The notes under the pieces were generated by a model. It saw only the letters and a program-made list of their open reading frames with translations, was not told where the DNA came from and ran no database searches. From contig NZ_JAQRFN010000013.1 in NCBI RefSeq assembly GCF_028598555.1, positions 1-64,000 on the forward strand: a stretch of DNA of 64,000 nt. The letters are read 5' to 3'. Of this stretch, positions 1 through 11,100 are shown piece after piece. This DNA comes from Xenorhabdus anantnagensis (GTDB lineage Bacteria; Pseudomonadota; Gammaproteobacteria; Enterobacterales; Enterobacteriaceae). Both the position numbers and the translations under genes were made by a program. Each line of letters opens with the position of its first letter. Within the stretch, counting starts at the first letter, position 1.

Positions 1-263
1 ATTGCGGTACATTTGCGCACCTTTGAAAGCAGATATCTCCAGTATGAACAATCCTAATTGTTCGGCGATGAAGGTTTCATAAACTAAAAAATACCTCAGA
101 AGGGTGTTTTATATTGCTATTTAAGTACATTGAATCATGCAATTATTTTTCATCTTAGCATCAGACCCTATCTCCATTTGTCTTTTACCTACTACGTTTT
201 GCTCTCATTTCACGTTATACGCACAGGGTGGCGACAGTCAAAAACCTGCCACGACCGCATTTA
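1..263. other. Window edge without a confident gene
   Basis: No convincing gene is visible. Short open stretches reach the left edge on both strands: one plus-strand frame is open for about 18 codons and stops at 55-57, and one minus-strand frame is open through the edge. Either could be the end of a gene outside the window. The rest is AT-rich and looks non-coding. Confidence 0.4.
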
Positions 264-295
264 AAAAAACAGACACCGGAAGATGTCTGTTTTTT
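264..295. terminator. Bidirectional rho-independent terminator downstream of the autotransporter
   Basis: A perfect 12-bp stem (AAAAAACAGACA paired with TGTCTGTTTTTT) closes an 8-nt loop. The A-run on one side and T-run on the other give a U-tract in both directions. It lies about 70 bp past the stop codon of the minus-strand autotransporter gene and probably ends that transcript. Confidence 0.8.
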
Positions 296-367
296 GTCTA
301 AAATCAACCAATTAACTCCAATTTCACTCCAATATTTCCTTATCAGATACTTACATCCTGCTCATCA

Positions 368-3300
368 TCAGAATTGCCATTTAAAACCGACATTCATACT
401 ATTGTCCTGATGGCTGCTGGACAGCAATCCGCTATAACCAAGAGTGAATGAGATGTTGTTACTTGTGCTCATCTCTGCATTAGCTTTCAACACTACACCA
501 TCACGGGAAACCGGAACACTGCGGGTCACAAACGTCGTGTTACTGCCACGGAATGACAAGCCTGTTGCTCGTTCAGACTCACCGTATTGATGCTGCCATC
601 CTAGCTCTCCATTCAGAGCAATCGAAGAACCCCATGAAGTTTGCCAGTTATGATTGGCGCGCAATCCCAATGTGGAGAGCGTCGCTTCGGTATGTTGACT
701 GCCACCATGAAATGCGGCGGCGGCACCGTTTTCGTTAATCCCTTCATTGCGGAAGTTAACGTAAGCCAAATTAATGAATGGTTCCAAATTCACAGCGCCT
801 GCCGGTAGATGATAAGCAAGCTCCGCAGACAACTGCGATGTACGCCCACTGTATTTTGCATTCTCACTATCACGCTGGCTGCCATAGATGATAGAGCGGG
901 CAGTATCAATACGGTGCCATGTGAATCCGCCATTGGTGCGTAAAGCAAAATCACCAAACTGACGGTCACCATAAAGAGCGAGGTGATAGTTATTACTGTC
1001 AGCAGTAGCGCTGTTACCGCCATCAAGAGAAGTACGGGTGTAACCAGTAGCAATCCCAAGACGACTGTATTCGTCAACAAGGGCATCTACACCAAGGAAT
1101 ACACCGTAGTTGGAAGCCTGATAACCGCTCGCATTCTCTGTACCAGAAGCGTGGTTCCATGCACTAAGCAATCGAACCCATGCACCGTTATCATCTCCAT
1201 GAATATCAGGCGATAATGAACGGCCTTCGGCCTGACTCAAACGAGAGTTTAAAGTATCGCGTAAATAACGGCTGTCATTCACCAACAGGGAAGCAACATC
1301 GGCGTGGATCTGCCCATTGAGCTGACGAAACGCATATCGGGCTTGCCCTTCAGAGGCGCTGGCCAAGATACTTTCATAGACAGGATTGCCCGCACCGAGG
1401 GTATCAGCGGCAACCGCTACAGCACGTTCATTTTGTGTCTTGGCAACATTCGCAAAAGCAGTATCATTGCGTCCGATATGGAGGGAGACTTTGCTAGGCT
1501 GATAGGACAATTTAGTACCAAGGAAGAGATAATTCGGGACGACAGTATCAAAGCGGCCGTTGATATTTTGCTTCGCATTAAGAATATTGTATTGCTGGCC
1601 AGCTAGGCTTTGTACTTCTTTAAAGGAAAGCAAATTCCCCGTATTTTCAAGGGAAACGCTAACTTTTCCGCCATTGAGCTGGGCACTTTTTTCAACCTGA
1701 ATGCTGTCACTGCGTCCATCGGCTGCGATTTCAACAGCGTAATGAGAACCCGGTTCAAAAGTAATTTTGTCAGTGACTTTCAGTGTACCAATGGAGTTAC
1801 CCGGTGCAACAGTACCACCACGCTGCACACTGAGTGTACCAACCGTGCCATTTCCACCAAGAACACCACTTTCCATTACCGAAACAGTGGAAGAAACGCC
1901 GCCACTGACATTCAGCAATCCCTGTTTGACCAGCGTTGGGCCAGAATAAGTATTTTGACCACTGAGGATCAGCGCACCTCTGCCTTGTTTAATCAGCCCG
2001 CCATGACCGCTGATATCATTGCTCCATAAATCCAGAGCACACTGAGCAGTCTCACAGACATGTTCAGTCGGTTTGCCCTTATCGATCACAGCACCGACAC
2101 CCGGAATATCAGCAATAAACTGACCGTTGCCGTAGACCACACCATCAGGATCTGGGATGCGGAATTTTTCAGGAATATCCTCTGCGGCATAGAACATACC
2201 GGGGCCATTTATCGCTTTGCCGAGGTTGATTAATCCCCAGCCGTAAATCTCATCAATCCCCTTTTCGCCCATATCAGTCGCTGTAGTTAACAGCACAGAA
2301 GACGCTTGAGCTCCGGTCATATATGGGAAACGCTCCATCAATACCGCAATACTACCACTAACATGTGGTGCAGCCATCGAAGTACCATTGTAATGAGCAT
2401 ATCCAGTAGTCACGTTATCCACTTTTCCGCCAATGACTGAGCTATAAATCCGACTACCGGGCGCACTGACACAAAAACTGGCAGTATAGCCACAGCGTGA
2501 GGAAAAATTGCTGATGGAATAAGGAACACTATTGGTACTATTCGGATCTTTTTCCACACTGGCGACTGTCAGCCAGTTTGGTGCAATATCTGGCACAAAC
2601 CAAGCCAGACCAGCGATGGCATCCGGATTACTGTAGTTCTGACTGTTACCCGCGGCAAAAATCGTCACAATACCACTGCGGGCAGCATCAATTGCCCCCT
2701 GATATGCACCACCGGGTTTTGTACCCAAAAGTGGCTTGATTTCATCAAACTGCTTTTGAGCCTCTGCTAAGGTAAAGTGAGCTGCGTTCGGATCGCCTCC
2801 GCCATTCTCAAGCTTCTTATCAATACCAATCCCCCAGCTGTTGTTTATGATGCGAGCGCCATTGTTTATCAGTGCATGCCAACCAGCTTGGTAAACGCCA
2901 CCATCATTGCCTAAGATGATGCCATCTTCGGGGCCGGGATCACCGTTATCTGCACTGAGTATTTGCGCGTTATAGGCCACCCCATGCATTTTTTTGCCAT
3001 CTCGGCTACCCGCAGCAATACCCGCAACATGGACACCATGCGCTCCTAATTCGTTGTATCCATCTACGGACGGTGCACCACCATAATTGAATGAATCGCC
3101 TTTTTTCACCTTAATATAGGGGTCGGTATATTCACGTATCCCAGAGGTAACTAAGTTGATGACCTTATCTTTTCCTACAAACTCAGGATGCTTGGCATAA
3201 ACGACCTGATCGAATATCCCTAGCTTGATCCCTTTACCGGTATAGCCTCTGGCATAGGCTTCATCAGCGTGAATGGCACCAAGCCCCCATTCAGCCAAAA

Positions 3301-3499
3301 ACTCACTGGAACGCCAGCTGGCAGGATCACCGAGCTGCCCTTTCTCGATATAATTTTCCGCATAAGCGCCAAAGCTTGCTGCTGCCAGACAGCAAGCTAT
3401 GGCGTGGTAAAGCACGCGTGGCTGGGTTTTGACCGATAAACGCGCGGCAGTCAGAGTGCTCCGGGGTATTCTGTATCGCTTATTCATCTTAGTTATCAT
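368..3499 (-). CDS. Subtilisin-like serine protease autotransporter (type Va secretion)
   Basis: Predicted cell-surface or secreted protease of 1043 residues. A long basic N-region and a hydrophobic segment ending near AYA (about residue 47) form the signal peptide. The S8 subtilase domain follows with the triad D97 (GIFD), H154 (HGVHVAG) and S374 (NGTSMAAPH), and the oxyanion Asn is N285 (AAGN). A passenger-associated repeat (GGLIKQGRGALILSG) lies around residues 545-580. The last roughly 270 residues form the autotransporter beta-barrel ending in KWQF with a terminal Phe. The length and layout match the Serratia Ssp and Neisseria NalP type. The start could also be the Met at residue 5. The gene stands alone, with a terminator downstream. 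Substrate and role are unknown; a virulence or proteolytic role in an insect host is only an inference. Confidence 0.93.
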   Translation of the reverse strand: MITKMNKRYRIPRSTLTAARLSVKTQPRVLYHAIACCLAAASFGAYAENYIEKGQLGDPASWRSSEFLAEWGLGAIHADEAYARGYTGKGIKLGIFDQVVYAKHPEFVGKDKVINLVTSGIREYTDPYIKVKKGDSFNYGGAPSVDGYNELGAHGVHVAGIAAGSRDGKKMHGVAYNAQILSADNGDPGPEDGIILGNDGGVYQAGWHALINNGARIINNSWGIGIDKKLENGGGDPNAAHFTLAEAQKQFDEIKPLLGTKPGGAYQGAIDAARSGIVTIFAAGNSQNYSNPDAIAGLAWFVPDIAPNWLTVASVEKDPNSTNSVPYSISNFSSRCGYTASFCVSAPGSRIYSSVIGGKVDNVTTGYAHYNGTSMAAPHVSGSIAVLMERFPYMTGAQASSVLLTTATDMGEKGIDEIYGWGLINLGKAINGPGMFYAAEDIPEKFRIPDPDGVVYGNGQFIADIPGVGAVIDKGKPTEHVCETAQCALDLWSNDISGHGGLIKQGRGALILSGQNTYSGPTLVKQGLLNVSGGVSSTVSVMESGVLGGNGTVGTLSVQRGGTVAPGNSIGTLKVTDKITFEPGSHYAVEIAADGRSDSIQVEKSAQLNGGKVSVSLENTGNLLSFKEVQSLAGQQYNILNAKQNINGRFDTVVPNYLFLGTKLSYQPSKVSLHIGRNDTAFANVAKTQNERAVAVAADTLGAGNPVYESILASASEGQARYAFRQLNGQIHADVASLLVNDSRYLRDTLNSRLSQAEGRSLSPDIHGDDNGAWVRLLSAWNHASGTENASGYQASNYGVFLGVDALVDEYSRLGIATGYTRTSLDGGNSATADSNNYHLALYGDRQFGDFALRTNGGFTWHRIDTARSIIYGSQRDSENAKYSGRTSQLSAELAYHLPAGAVNLEPFINLAYVNFRNEGINENGAAAAFHGGSQHTEATLSTLGLRANHNWQTSWGSSIALNGELGWQHQYGESERATGLSFRGSNTTFVTRSVPVSRDGVVLKANAEMSTSNNISFTLGYSGLLSSSHQDNSMNVGFKWQF

Positions 3500-3790
3500 C
3501 CGTTATTGATTTGCAAAAATACCAGTTCTTAAGTTTTTTATTGTGTAGGCGGGTTGAAACCATCACCTGCATCACCTAAATACACCATAAAATGACACAT
3601 TTTATTAATATTTTCCTAATAATTTTTTAACAAAAAATAACAAAAAATGTTATTTTGAAAAATTGGAATGGTATTTTTTATGTTGCGGTGTGATGGCATG
3701 ATGGCATGATGGCGTGATATTGATACCACGCCGTGATTTGTTTAACTGTGGGATATTCTTGCTAATGATCATAGGCGGACTTTATTCCCA
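3500..3790. other. Intergenic region, autotransporter promoter side
   Basis: AT-rich 291-bp gap that should hold the autotransporter promoter. Around 3689-3715 there is a short tandem repeat of a TGATGGCA-type unit, and 3711-3732 forms a GGCGTG/CACGCC hairpin without a T-tract. No gene is seen. Confidence 0.4.
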
Positions 3791-5077
3791 TTAGCTATCG
3801 CTTTGCTTAGGTTCTCTTTCTAAAGGTTTTTTTTCTGCTAATGGCATGCTGCCACGCAATGTAGAATGGCGTAAAGGTTTTACTACTGCTGCAAGCAATA
3901 GGCAGGTAAGTGCAGCAAAAGCCCCGAACGAAAAGACGGTCATTACGGGAGACAACAAGCGTCCCATAAAACCCAAACCCAACGCTCCCAAAGAATCACC
4001 CGTAACATCTTGTGCAGTAACAAAACTGTTCACTCGCCCCAATAAATGATCCGGCGTATGGCTCTGCACAAGGGTAAATTGCAGTAAGGATGCAAACGCA
4101 TTCAAATATCCATAACAAACCAGAACAAGTAATGCCAGAACGATATTTGTGACGACTCCCAGTAGGGATAATGTGATAAAGGAGCACAGTGCACATACAA
4201 CAAGCAGAACTCCGGATCGTGAGCTTCGCCCGATCCATCCGCTGGTGAAGGCACCTAACATGGCTCCCAAAGGAACGGCAGAATACATCAGCCCAGTCGC
4301 TGACGGCCCTTGGTGATATACTTCCTGAGACAATGCAGGAAACAGAATGCGAACCGCTCCTGCGACACTGAGCAGCATCCCCACCAGTATGACACTGCCC
4401 ACAATTTTATGCTGACAAACAAATTTCACCCCGCTTACCAACGCACTGATCGGGTGCTCTTTTTTGCTTGACTGAGGTTTCATTTCAGGAAGCCTCATCA
4501 GGGGTAATAATGTGGCTAATGTACCGATTGCCGCAACGGTAAAGTTCCATCCTGGCCCACCTGCAACAATAATAATACCTGCCAATGCCGGTGAAATAAT
4601 GGCACCTATGCGAACGGTAATCATGCTCAAGGCACCTGCCGCGGCCAGATTTTCCCGCCCTACTAAATTGGGGATTGCCGCCATTAACGCCGTCATCCCC
4701 AACGCACCAAAAAAGCCATCCCAGATAGAAAGAAAATAGAGCATATACAGTGATGGCGAATCTAAAAATGCGTTAAAGCTCAGTGCCACAAAACCGATGC
4801 CACAAGTGCCACGGGCAAACAAAATAAGTTTACGCCGATCATAACGGTCTGCCAGTATTCCCCCCAGAATGAGGCCGATAAACATACCGACGCCATCCAG
4901 TGCGACCACAATTCCTACCTGTAAGGTAGATCCCGTCAGAAACTGCATCTGGACAGGGACGCCAACCGTCAGCATTCCCAATGCAAAGACAGATAACATA
5001 CGGGCAATAAAGATAGCTCGGAAATGCGCATTATTTCTGAGCAAACTAAAATCCAAAAAGAGTGATGAACTGGCCAT
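3791..5077 (-). CDS. entS: Enterobactin exporter EntS-like MFS transporter
   Basis: A 428-residue major facilitator with about 12 hydrophobic segments. The loop motif GGILADRYDRRK between segments 2 and 3 is typical of the family, and the sequence resembles EntS (about 416 residues) along its whole length. In enterobacteria EntS exports the finished catechol siderophore across the inner membrane. The gene is last in the minus-strand run fes, MbtH-like, NRPS, entS, starting 56 bp after the NRPS stop, so it is probably co-transcribed under Fur control. The C-terminal tail is charged and not conserved. The substrate here is expected to be the DHB peptide made by the neighbouring NRPS rather than enterobactin itself. 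Confidence 0.9.
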   Translation of the reverse strand: MASSSLFLDFSLLRNNAHFRAIFIARMLSVFALGMLTVGVPVQMQFLTGSTLQVGIVVALDGVGMFIGLILGGILADRYDRRKLILFARGTCGIGFVALSFNAFLDSPSLYMLYFLSIWDGFFGALGMTALMAAIPNLVGRENLAAAGALSMITVRIGAIISPALAGIIIVAGGPGWNFTVAAIGTLATLLPLMRLPEMKPQSSKKEHPISALVSGVKFVCQHKIVGSVILVGMLLSVAGAVRILFPALSQEVYHQGPSATGLMYSAVPLGAMLGAFTSGWIGRSSRSGVLLVVCALCSFITLSLLGVVTNIVLALLVLVCYGYLNAFASLLQFTLVQSHTPDHLLGRVNSFVTAQDVTGDSLGALGLGFMGRLLSPVMTVFSFGAFAALTCLLLAAVVKPLRHSTLRGSMPLAEKKPLEREPKQSDS

Positions 5078-5133
5078 AATGCTCCATACAATGCGATGGC
5101 GTTAAACGCGATAAAGTTAACTGCGGTCTTGTT

Positions 5134-8100
5134 TCAACAGGTTATTCTTATCAACAGGCTATTCAGCAGTGGTCCCCACTGTTTCAATGAAACGGGAGAA
5201 AGGATATCTACATGTTCACAATCTTGCCGATAGACCTTTAAATGGCGAATCCAGGGAGCCCATGTCCCTTCAACATCCAAATCAGGAGGCAATGTCCGCT
5301 CAGCCACAAATAACGCTGCTTCGCCATCATATTTCTGATTAATGGCAGATAATAAACTGCGTACAGCATCTTGATAGTTAGCGACAATATCCTCGAACAT
5401 TGCCTGTTTTTCCTGACGCAGTTGCGGATCACGCTCATCTTCTGTCGTCGCCATAAACTCCGCCTGTTCACGGGCAATTTCCTGTTTGGCTTCCTCTTCG
5501 CTTAACCCTCCCCAATCCTGCCCCTCCGGAGGATAGGCATCCAATAATCCCAAGAAAGCGACTTCCTCTCCTTCTTGCTGTAAACGAATGGCCATTCCCT
5601 GAGCCAACATTCCACCCAGAGAATAGCCCAGCAAGTAATAAGGCCCATGAGGTTGGATATTTCGCAAAGTTGCTAAATGACGTATGCACATTGCGTCGAG
5701 GCTATGACATTCAGCAATCACGCCACGAGGACGAGGGGACTGTAACCCGATAATCGGCCAATCTCCCTCCAGATAACGCAACAGCCCACTGTATTGCCAA
5801 GCAAAACCTGATGCGGGATGCACACAAAACAGCGCTGGCCCAGAGCCTTCCCTTAATGGTAGAACCTCTCCCATCCCGCTGTTTTCAGCTAAATTTTGCT
5901 TTTGTTCATCCGCGAGTTCATCAACTGCTCGTTCACCAAGTATTCGTTTATCAAGCATTCGTTTATCAAGCGTTTGCTTATGAACCAATAGCGCGCTCAA
6001 TTTTTCTACACTTCGTGCGACTATGATATTGCCAACTGAAACAGGGTAATTAAAGCGTCGGTGTATTTCGGCTGCCAGACGCATTGCCAGCAACGAATGC
6101 CCTCCCAGAGCAAAGAAATCATCATCAGCCCAAACCATTTCACACTCTAAAATTTCAGCGAATAATTTAGCCAGCTGACTTTCTAAACCTGCTTGCGGTA
6201 ACCGGCCTGTAGTTAGCTTCTCTGGCAGCGGGAGTGCCTTACGGTTTAATTTTCCATTTGCACTCAGCGGGAAATTTTCCTGTATCGCATAGCTGACAGG
6301 CAGCATATAAGCTGGCAATCGTTTCATCATCGCTTGTTGCAGTGCGGCAATATCCAATGTCACACCTGATTGAGGAATCAACCAAGCAATTAACTGGCGC
6401 GCATCGACATTTCCCATTACCTGACCTGATTTGCCCAGCTCACGTGCAGCAACCGCCGCCTGCGCCACTCCGGGTTGTTCCAGTAAAACTTGTTCAATTT
6501 CACCCAGTTCAATACGTTGACCACGTATTTTTAATTGCTCATCACTGCGCCCCAGATATTCGACCTCACCATTTTCTGACCAACAGGCAATATCTCCCGT
6601 TCGGTACATCCGTTCGCCAGATGCAAATGGATCAGCCACAAAGCGGCTGGCTGTCAGATCGGGTCGGTTCAGGTAGTTTGTCGCCAGTTGAATACCGCAG
6701 AGGTAGAGATCACCAGCGACTCCAATCGGAACAGGGCGCAACCAAGGATCTAAAATACGCAATTGGGTATTCCATACCGGACGGCCGATAGGAACACCAG
6801 AGCTACTGCAACGCGCCAATGCCTCGCCAAACGCCGGTTGCCATGTCACATCCACCGCCGCTTCCGTTGGCCCATAAAGGTTATGCAAAGGTGCCGACAT
6901 CAATGTCTGATAGCGATGCGCCAGTTCACATGACAAGGCTTCACCACTACAGAAAACACGTCTCAGGCTGTGGCAGAACGGCGCTTCTTGTTCTCGTAAC
7001 GCTAGTGAATCAATTAACGTTGCCAACATTGATGGCACAAAATGCAATGTCGTGACACGGTAATCATCAATAAGTTGGAAAAGCGCAGCGGGATCGCGAT
7101 GTGCCTCAGGTGGTGCCATCACTAATTGGGCGCCTGTCATTAAAGGCCAGAAAAACTCCCAGACAGAGACATCAAAACTACATGGTGTTTTCTGCAATAC
7201 CACATCATTCCCTGTCAATTGGTAGGCTTCTTGCATCCACAATAAACGGTTAACAATAGCTTGGTGGCTCACCATAACCCCTTTGGGTTTTCCTGTAGAG
7301 CCAGAGGTATAGATAATGTACGCCGTATGTTCAGGAGTCACATTGGCGGCAGGATGGACAGGCTGCTGTGTTTCATTCGGCGGCTGATCTAGCAACAATC
7401 CATTTAGTAACAACAAAGGGGCCTGATTGGCAAAACGTGCCTGATGTTCACTTTCCGTAATCACTAATCGAGGTTGGGCATCTTCCAACATGATGGTCAA
7501 GCGTTCATCAGGGTAGCCAGTATCAAGAGGCAACCATGCAGCACCCGCTTCCAGAATCGCCTGTAACGCCAAGCTCAGCCGAACCGAACGTGATAATGCC
7601 ACCCCAACAATGTCCCCTGTTTGTACCCCCGCTTCAATTAGACGATCAACTAACAAGCGAGTTTGGAGGCGCATTTGCTGGTAAGTCAGACGATGATGGC
7701 AATCCAACAATGCCAAATTGTCGGGCGTTTTTCTTGCCTGTTCAATGACCGCCTGATGGAGTGTTACAGAAGGGAGGTCATGATAAGTGTTATTGATTTC
7801 TTCAATAAACGCGACTTCATCAACCGATTGCAAAACCCACTCGCGCAGTGCAATCTCAGGCTGTTCAATTAATTGCCGGATCAAGAGCCGTATGCGTTGT
7901 GCCAAACGCTCAGGCTGTTTAACGCTTTCACGATATTCCATCAATAAACGCAGACGCTTACCCGGCAGCACCAGCAACGTCAAAGGATAATGGGTATAAC
8001 CCCGGTTATTGATGCTCTGGCAGGTAATGTTTTGGATCTCTTCTTGGTTCTGCTTCACTTCAGGGTAATTTTCGACCACCAGCAAAGTATCAAAAAGCGT

Positions 8101-11100
8101 GCCAGTACCGGCAATTTGTTGGATTTCACCCAGACCAATATTGTCATGTTCAATCAATTGGATCTGCTGGGCCTGTAGTTTTTCTAGTTGTGGCAATAGA
8201 GGTTGTGCCATATCCAGAATAACCCGAACTGGTAAGGTGTTACTAAACAGCCCAATATGCTGGTCTAGCCCGTCAGTCTGCCCAAATCGCCCTGAGACCG
8301 GGGAGCCAAAAACAACATCAGGTGAGCCGCTGTGGATACTCAATAGCAAAGACCAAATGCCTTGCATCAACGTGTTCAGGGTTAAACCTCGTTGCTGACA
8401 TAAGCCGATTAACTGCTGTTCCATCGCTGGTTCGAGTAATATTTCAAGCTCCTTAACCTCACCAGTATGGTGTTGTTCACCGAACAAACATGTTGGTTGA
8501 ACATCTTTCAATACCTGTTGCCAACATTGGCGGGCTGGCTCTGTCTCACGCGCCAATAATTGCCGGACTACGTTTTGATAACGTATTTCAGGTTTATGCA
8601 AGGCGTACTCGCTTTGATTCAGCAATGTCAAAAGGTCTTGCACCAGAATAGGTGTTGACCAACCATCAACGATCAGGTGATGGGCATTCAGCAATATCGT
8701 ATGGCGTGAACTGTTACCGTGACGAACCAGCAATGCATGTAACATCGCCACTGGCTGCTGAAAGAGATCTCGCGCCAGTTCTGTTTTCTCCAGTTCCTGC
8801 AACGCCATCTCTTCCTCTTCCGCTGTTAATTCAGGCAGTTGATGAAAATCGAGTGTCCAATAATCTTTATCATCAGAGATGATCGGTATCAATTGCAGTG
8901 GAGAAGTGTATTGCTCAGTATCAAATTTCGCAGCAAGCTGAGGGTGATGCCGGACTAAAACTGACAACGCCCGACGTAATTCAGCAACAGTCAATGACCC
9001 GAACAGGGAAAGGCGTGTCAATGAATTATAACTACCATGCTCGGTGGCTGTTTGTGCGTGGAATAATAATCCTTGTTGCAGTGGTAACAACGGCAATACC
9101 GCAGATAATGGGCCATAACGCTCGGTCAACTGAGTGAGGTCGTTCTCCTCAAGCTCTGCCAGCCCGGTTTCTGCGGCGACTAACGTTGCCATCGCCTGTA
9201 AAGGCTGCTGTCTGGCGAACTGAATTAAGCGATCAGCCGCCCATGCCATACCGTGATGTAATTCTGCGATATCTTGATGACTAAAAATACCATCAACCCA
9301 TTGCCAGTTAATGACCAACTGTGGAGTGTGTCCCTGCTCATCAACAAATAGGTTGATTTCCAAACTATGGTTCAGGGACATTTCGGGATCTTGATAAACA
9401 GCAAACGCATCCCGGAAAAGATTTTTAGTCCGTTGAGGCCCCCATAAATTATCTGCCTCAATAAAACGCCCCAGATAATTAAATAAGATCTCCGGCGTTT
9501 CTTGCGTTGCCAGTATTTCCTGTCCCGTTTGATCGAGATAGCGCAACAAACCATAACCTATCCCACGATCGGGCACCGCACGCAAAACACTTTTCACTGC
9601 CCTGACCATCTCTGCTGGATCTGCGGGCGGGTATTCTCCTGTTTGTGGCAGACCTACCACTATCGGGTATTCAGCGGTCAACCAACCAACAGTCCGGGCC
9701 AAATCGCCCTTTTCGTCTAATTCAATGCGGCCATGAGATTCTAGCTGGAAGCGTAATTGACTGACGTTAAAATGGCGATAGCAAGCCATTGCCAATATGG
9801 TTAATAAAACTTCTTCAATATTCGCGTGATATTGTTTGGGCAATATTCCCAATAATGCGGCTGTTTGCTCACCGCTCAATAATGTTCGTTCCGTACAGGC
9901 GTTTATTTGGCGATCCCGCTGTACATCCAACGGACGCTGCCCTAAGAGAGACGTTTTTGTATTCAACATTTGTTGCCAAAAAGGCAATTCGGCTGCACGT
10001 TGTGGCAGATTTTGGCATAGATAATCGTTCCAATCGTGCAAAGAATACTCTTCCGCTGGCAAAGTCATAGCTTTGTCATTTATATTTTTGCCATTTATAG
10101 CTTTGCCATTTATTACAGCTTCAACTCCCTGACGTAATTCATCCAATAATATTCGCCACGAAACGCCATCTGTTGCCAAATGATGAATAACAAACACTAA
10201 TCCCTTAGATACACCGTCATTGCCATCGCCTCCCTGTTGTAATAAACAGGTGTGGAATAGCTGACCATTTGCGGGTTCTAGACACATAACCGCATCGTGG
10301 AAGGCTTGCTCTGCACAGGTTTCAATATCTTCGCAATTTTGCCGTATGCTGCAATACGTTGCCTCAAATACAGAAATCGGCTCATGGGTAAACTCACCGA
10401 CTATAAGCTGATCATCACGGGTGAACGCGTGCAGTACAGGATGCGCTTGCCCTAAGGCAATCAATGCCTGCGTTAAATGTTGTGGCTGTAATTCTGTGGG
10501 GACTCGGATAAATACACCATGAGCGAAACGGGTATTAATCCCATGAGATTCGGCAAACCAACGCAAAATAGGCAAGCTATCGATCGCCCCTTTCTGAATG
10601 CGTTTCAAAGCCTGTTTTGCAATGGTAACCGGCGTCATTTTCAACGCCATGCGCGCAGGTGTACGCTCACTGAAAATATCCCGCGGACGTAACTGCCAAC
10701 CAAGACGGCGTAATTGCGTTCCCAGCGCCATTGCAGAAATACTGTCGCCTCCCAGCACGAAAAAATCATCATCTGCACTGACTTCTGGCACAGCTAATAG
10801 GCTGGAGAATGCTTTACAAATCGATTTCTCCTGCTCATTTTCTGCTTTTCTGCCTACTGGTAACTGAAGTTGCTGTGGCTTGGGCAACGAGCTGCGGTCG
10901 ATTTTGCCATTGATTGAGATAGGTAAGGTTTCCAACACCATTAAGAGGGAAGGAACCATATAATCAGGCAGTTTCTTTGCCAGTTCAGCTAACAGTAAAG
11001 CCGAGATATTCGGTAAAACGCGCCGTTGCCCATCTGGGACAGCACAATATCCCACCAGCCGATACGTTGCGCCGATTGGCTCAGCAATCACTACCGCAGA

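Noticed and set aside
1610-2029. 139-codon plus-strand frame within the autotransporter gene
   Set aside because: It is antisense to a well-supported gene and has no homology by eye.
3711-3732. Hairpin downstream of entS as a terminator
   Set aside because: No T-tract in the minus direction; part of a short local repeat.
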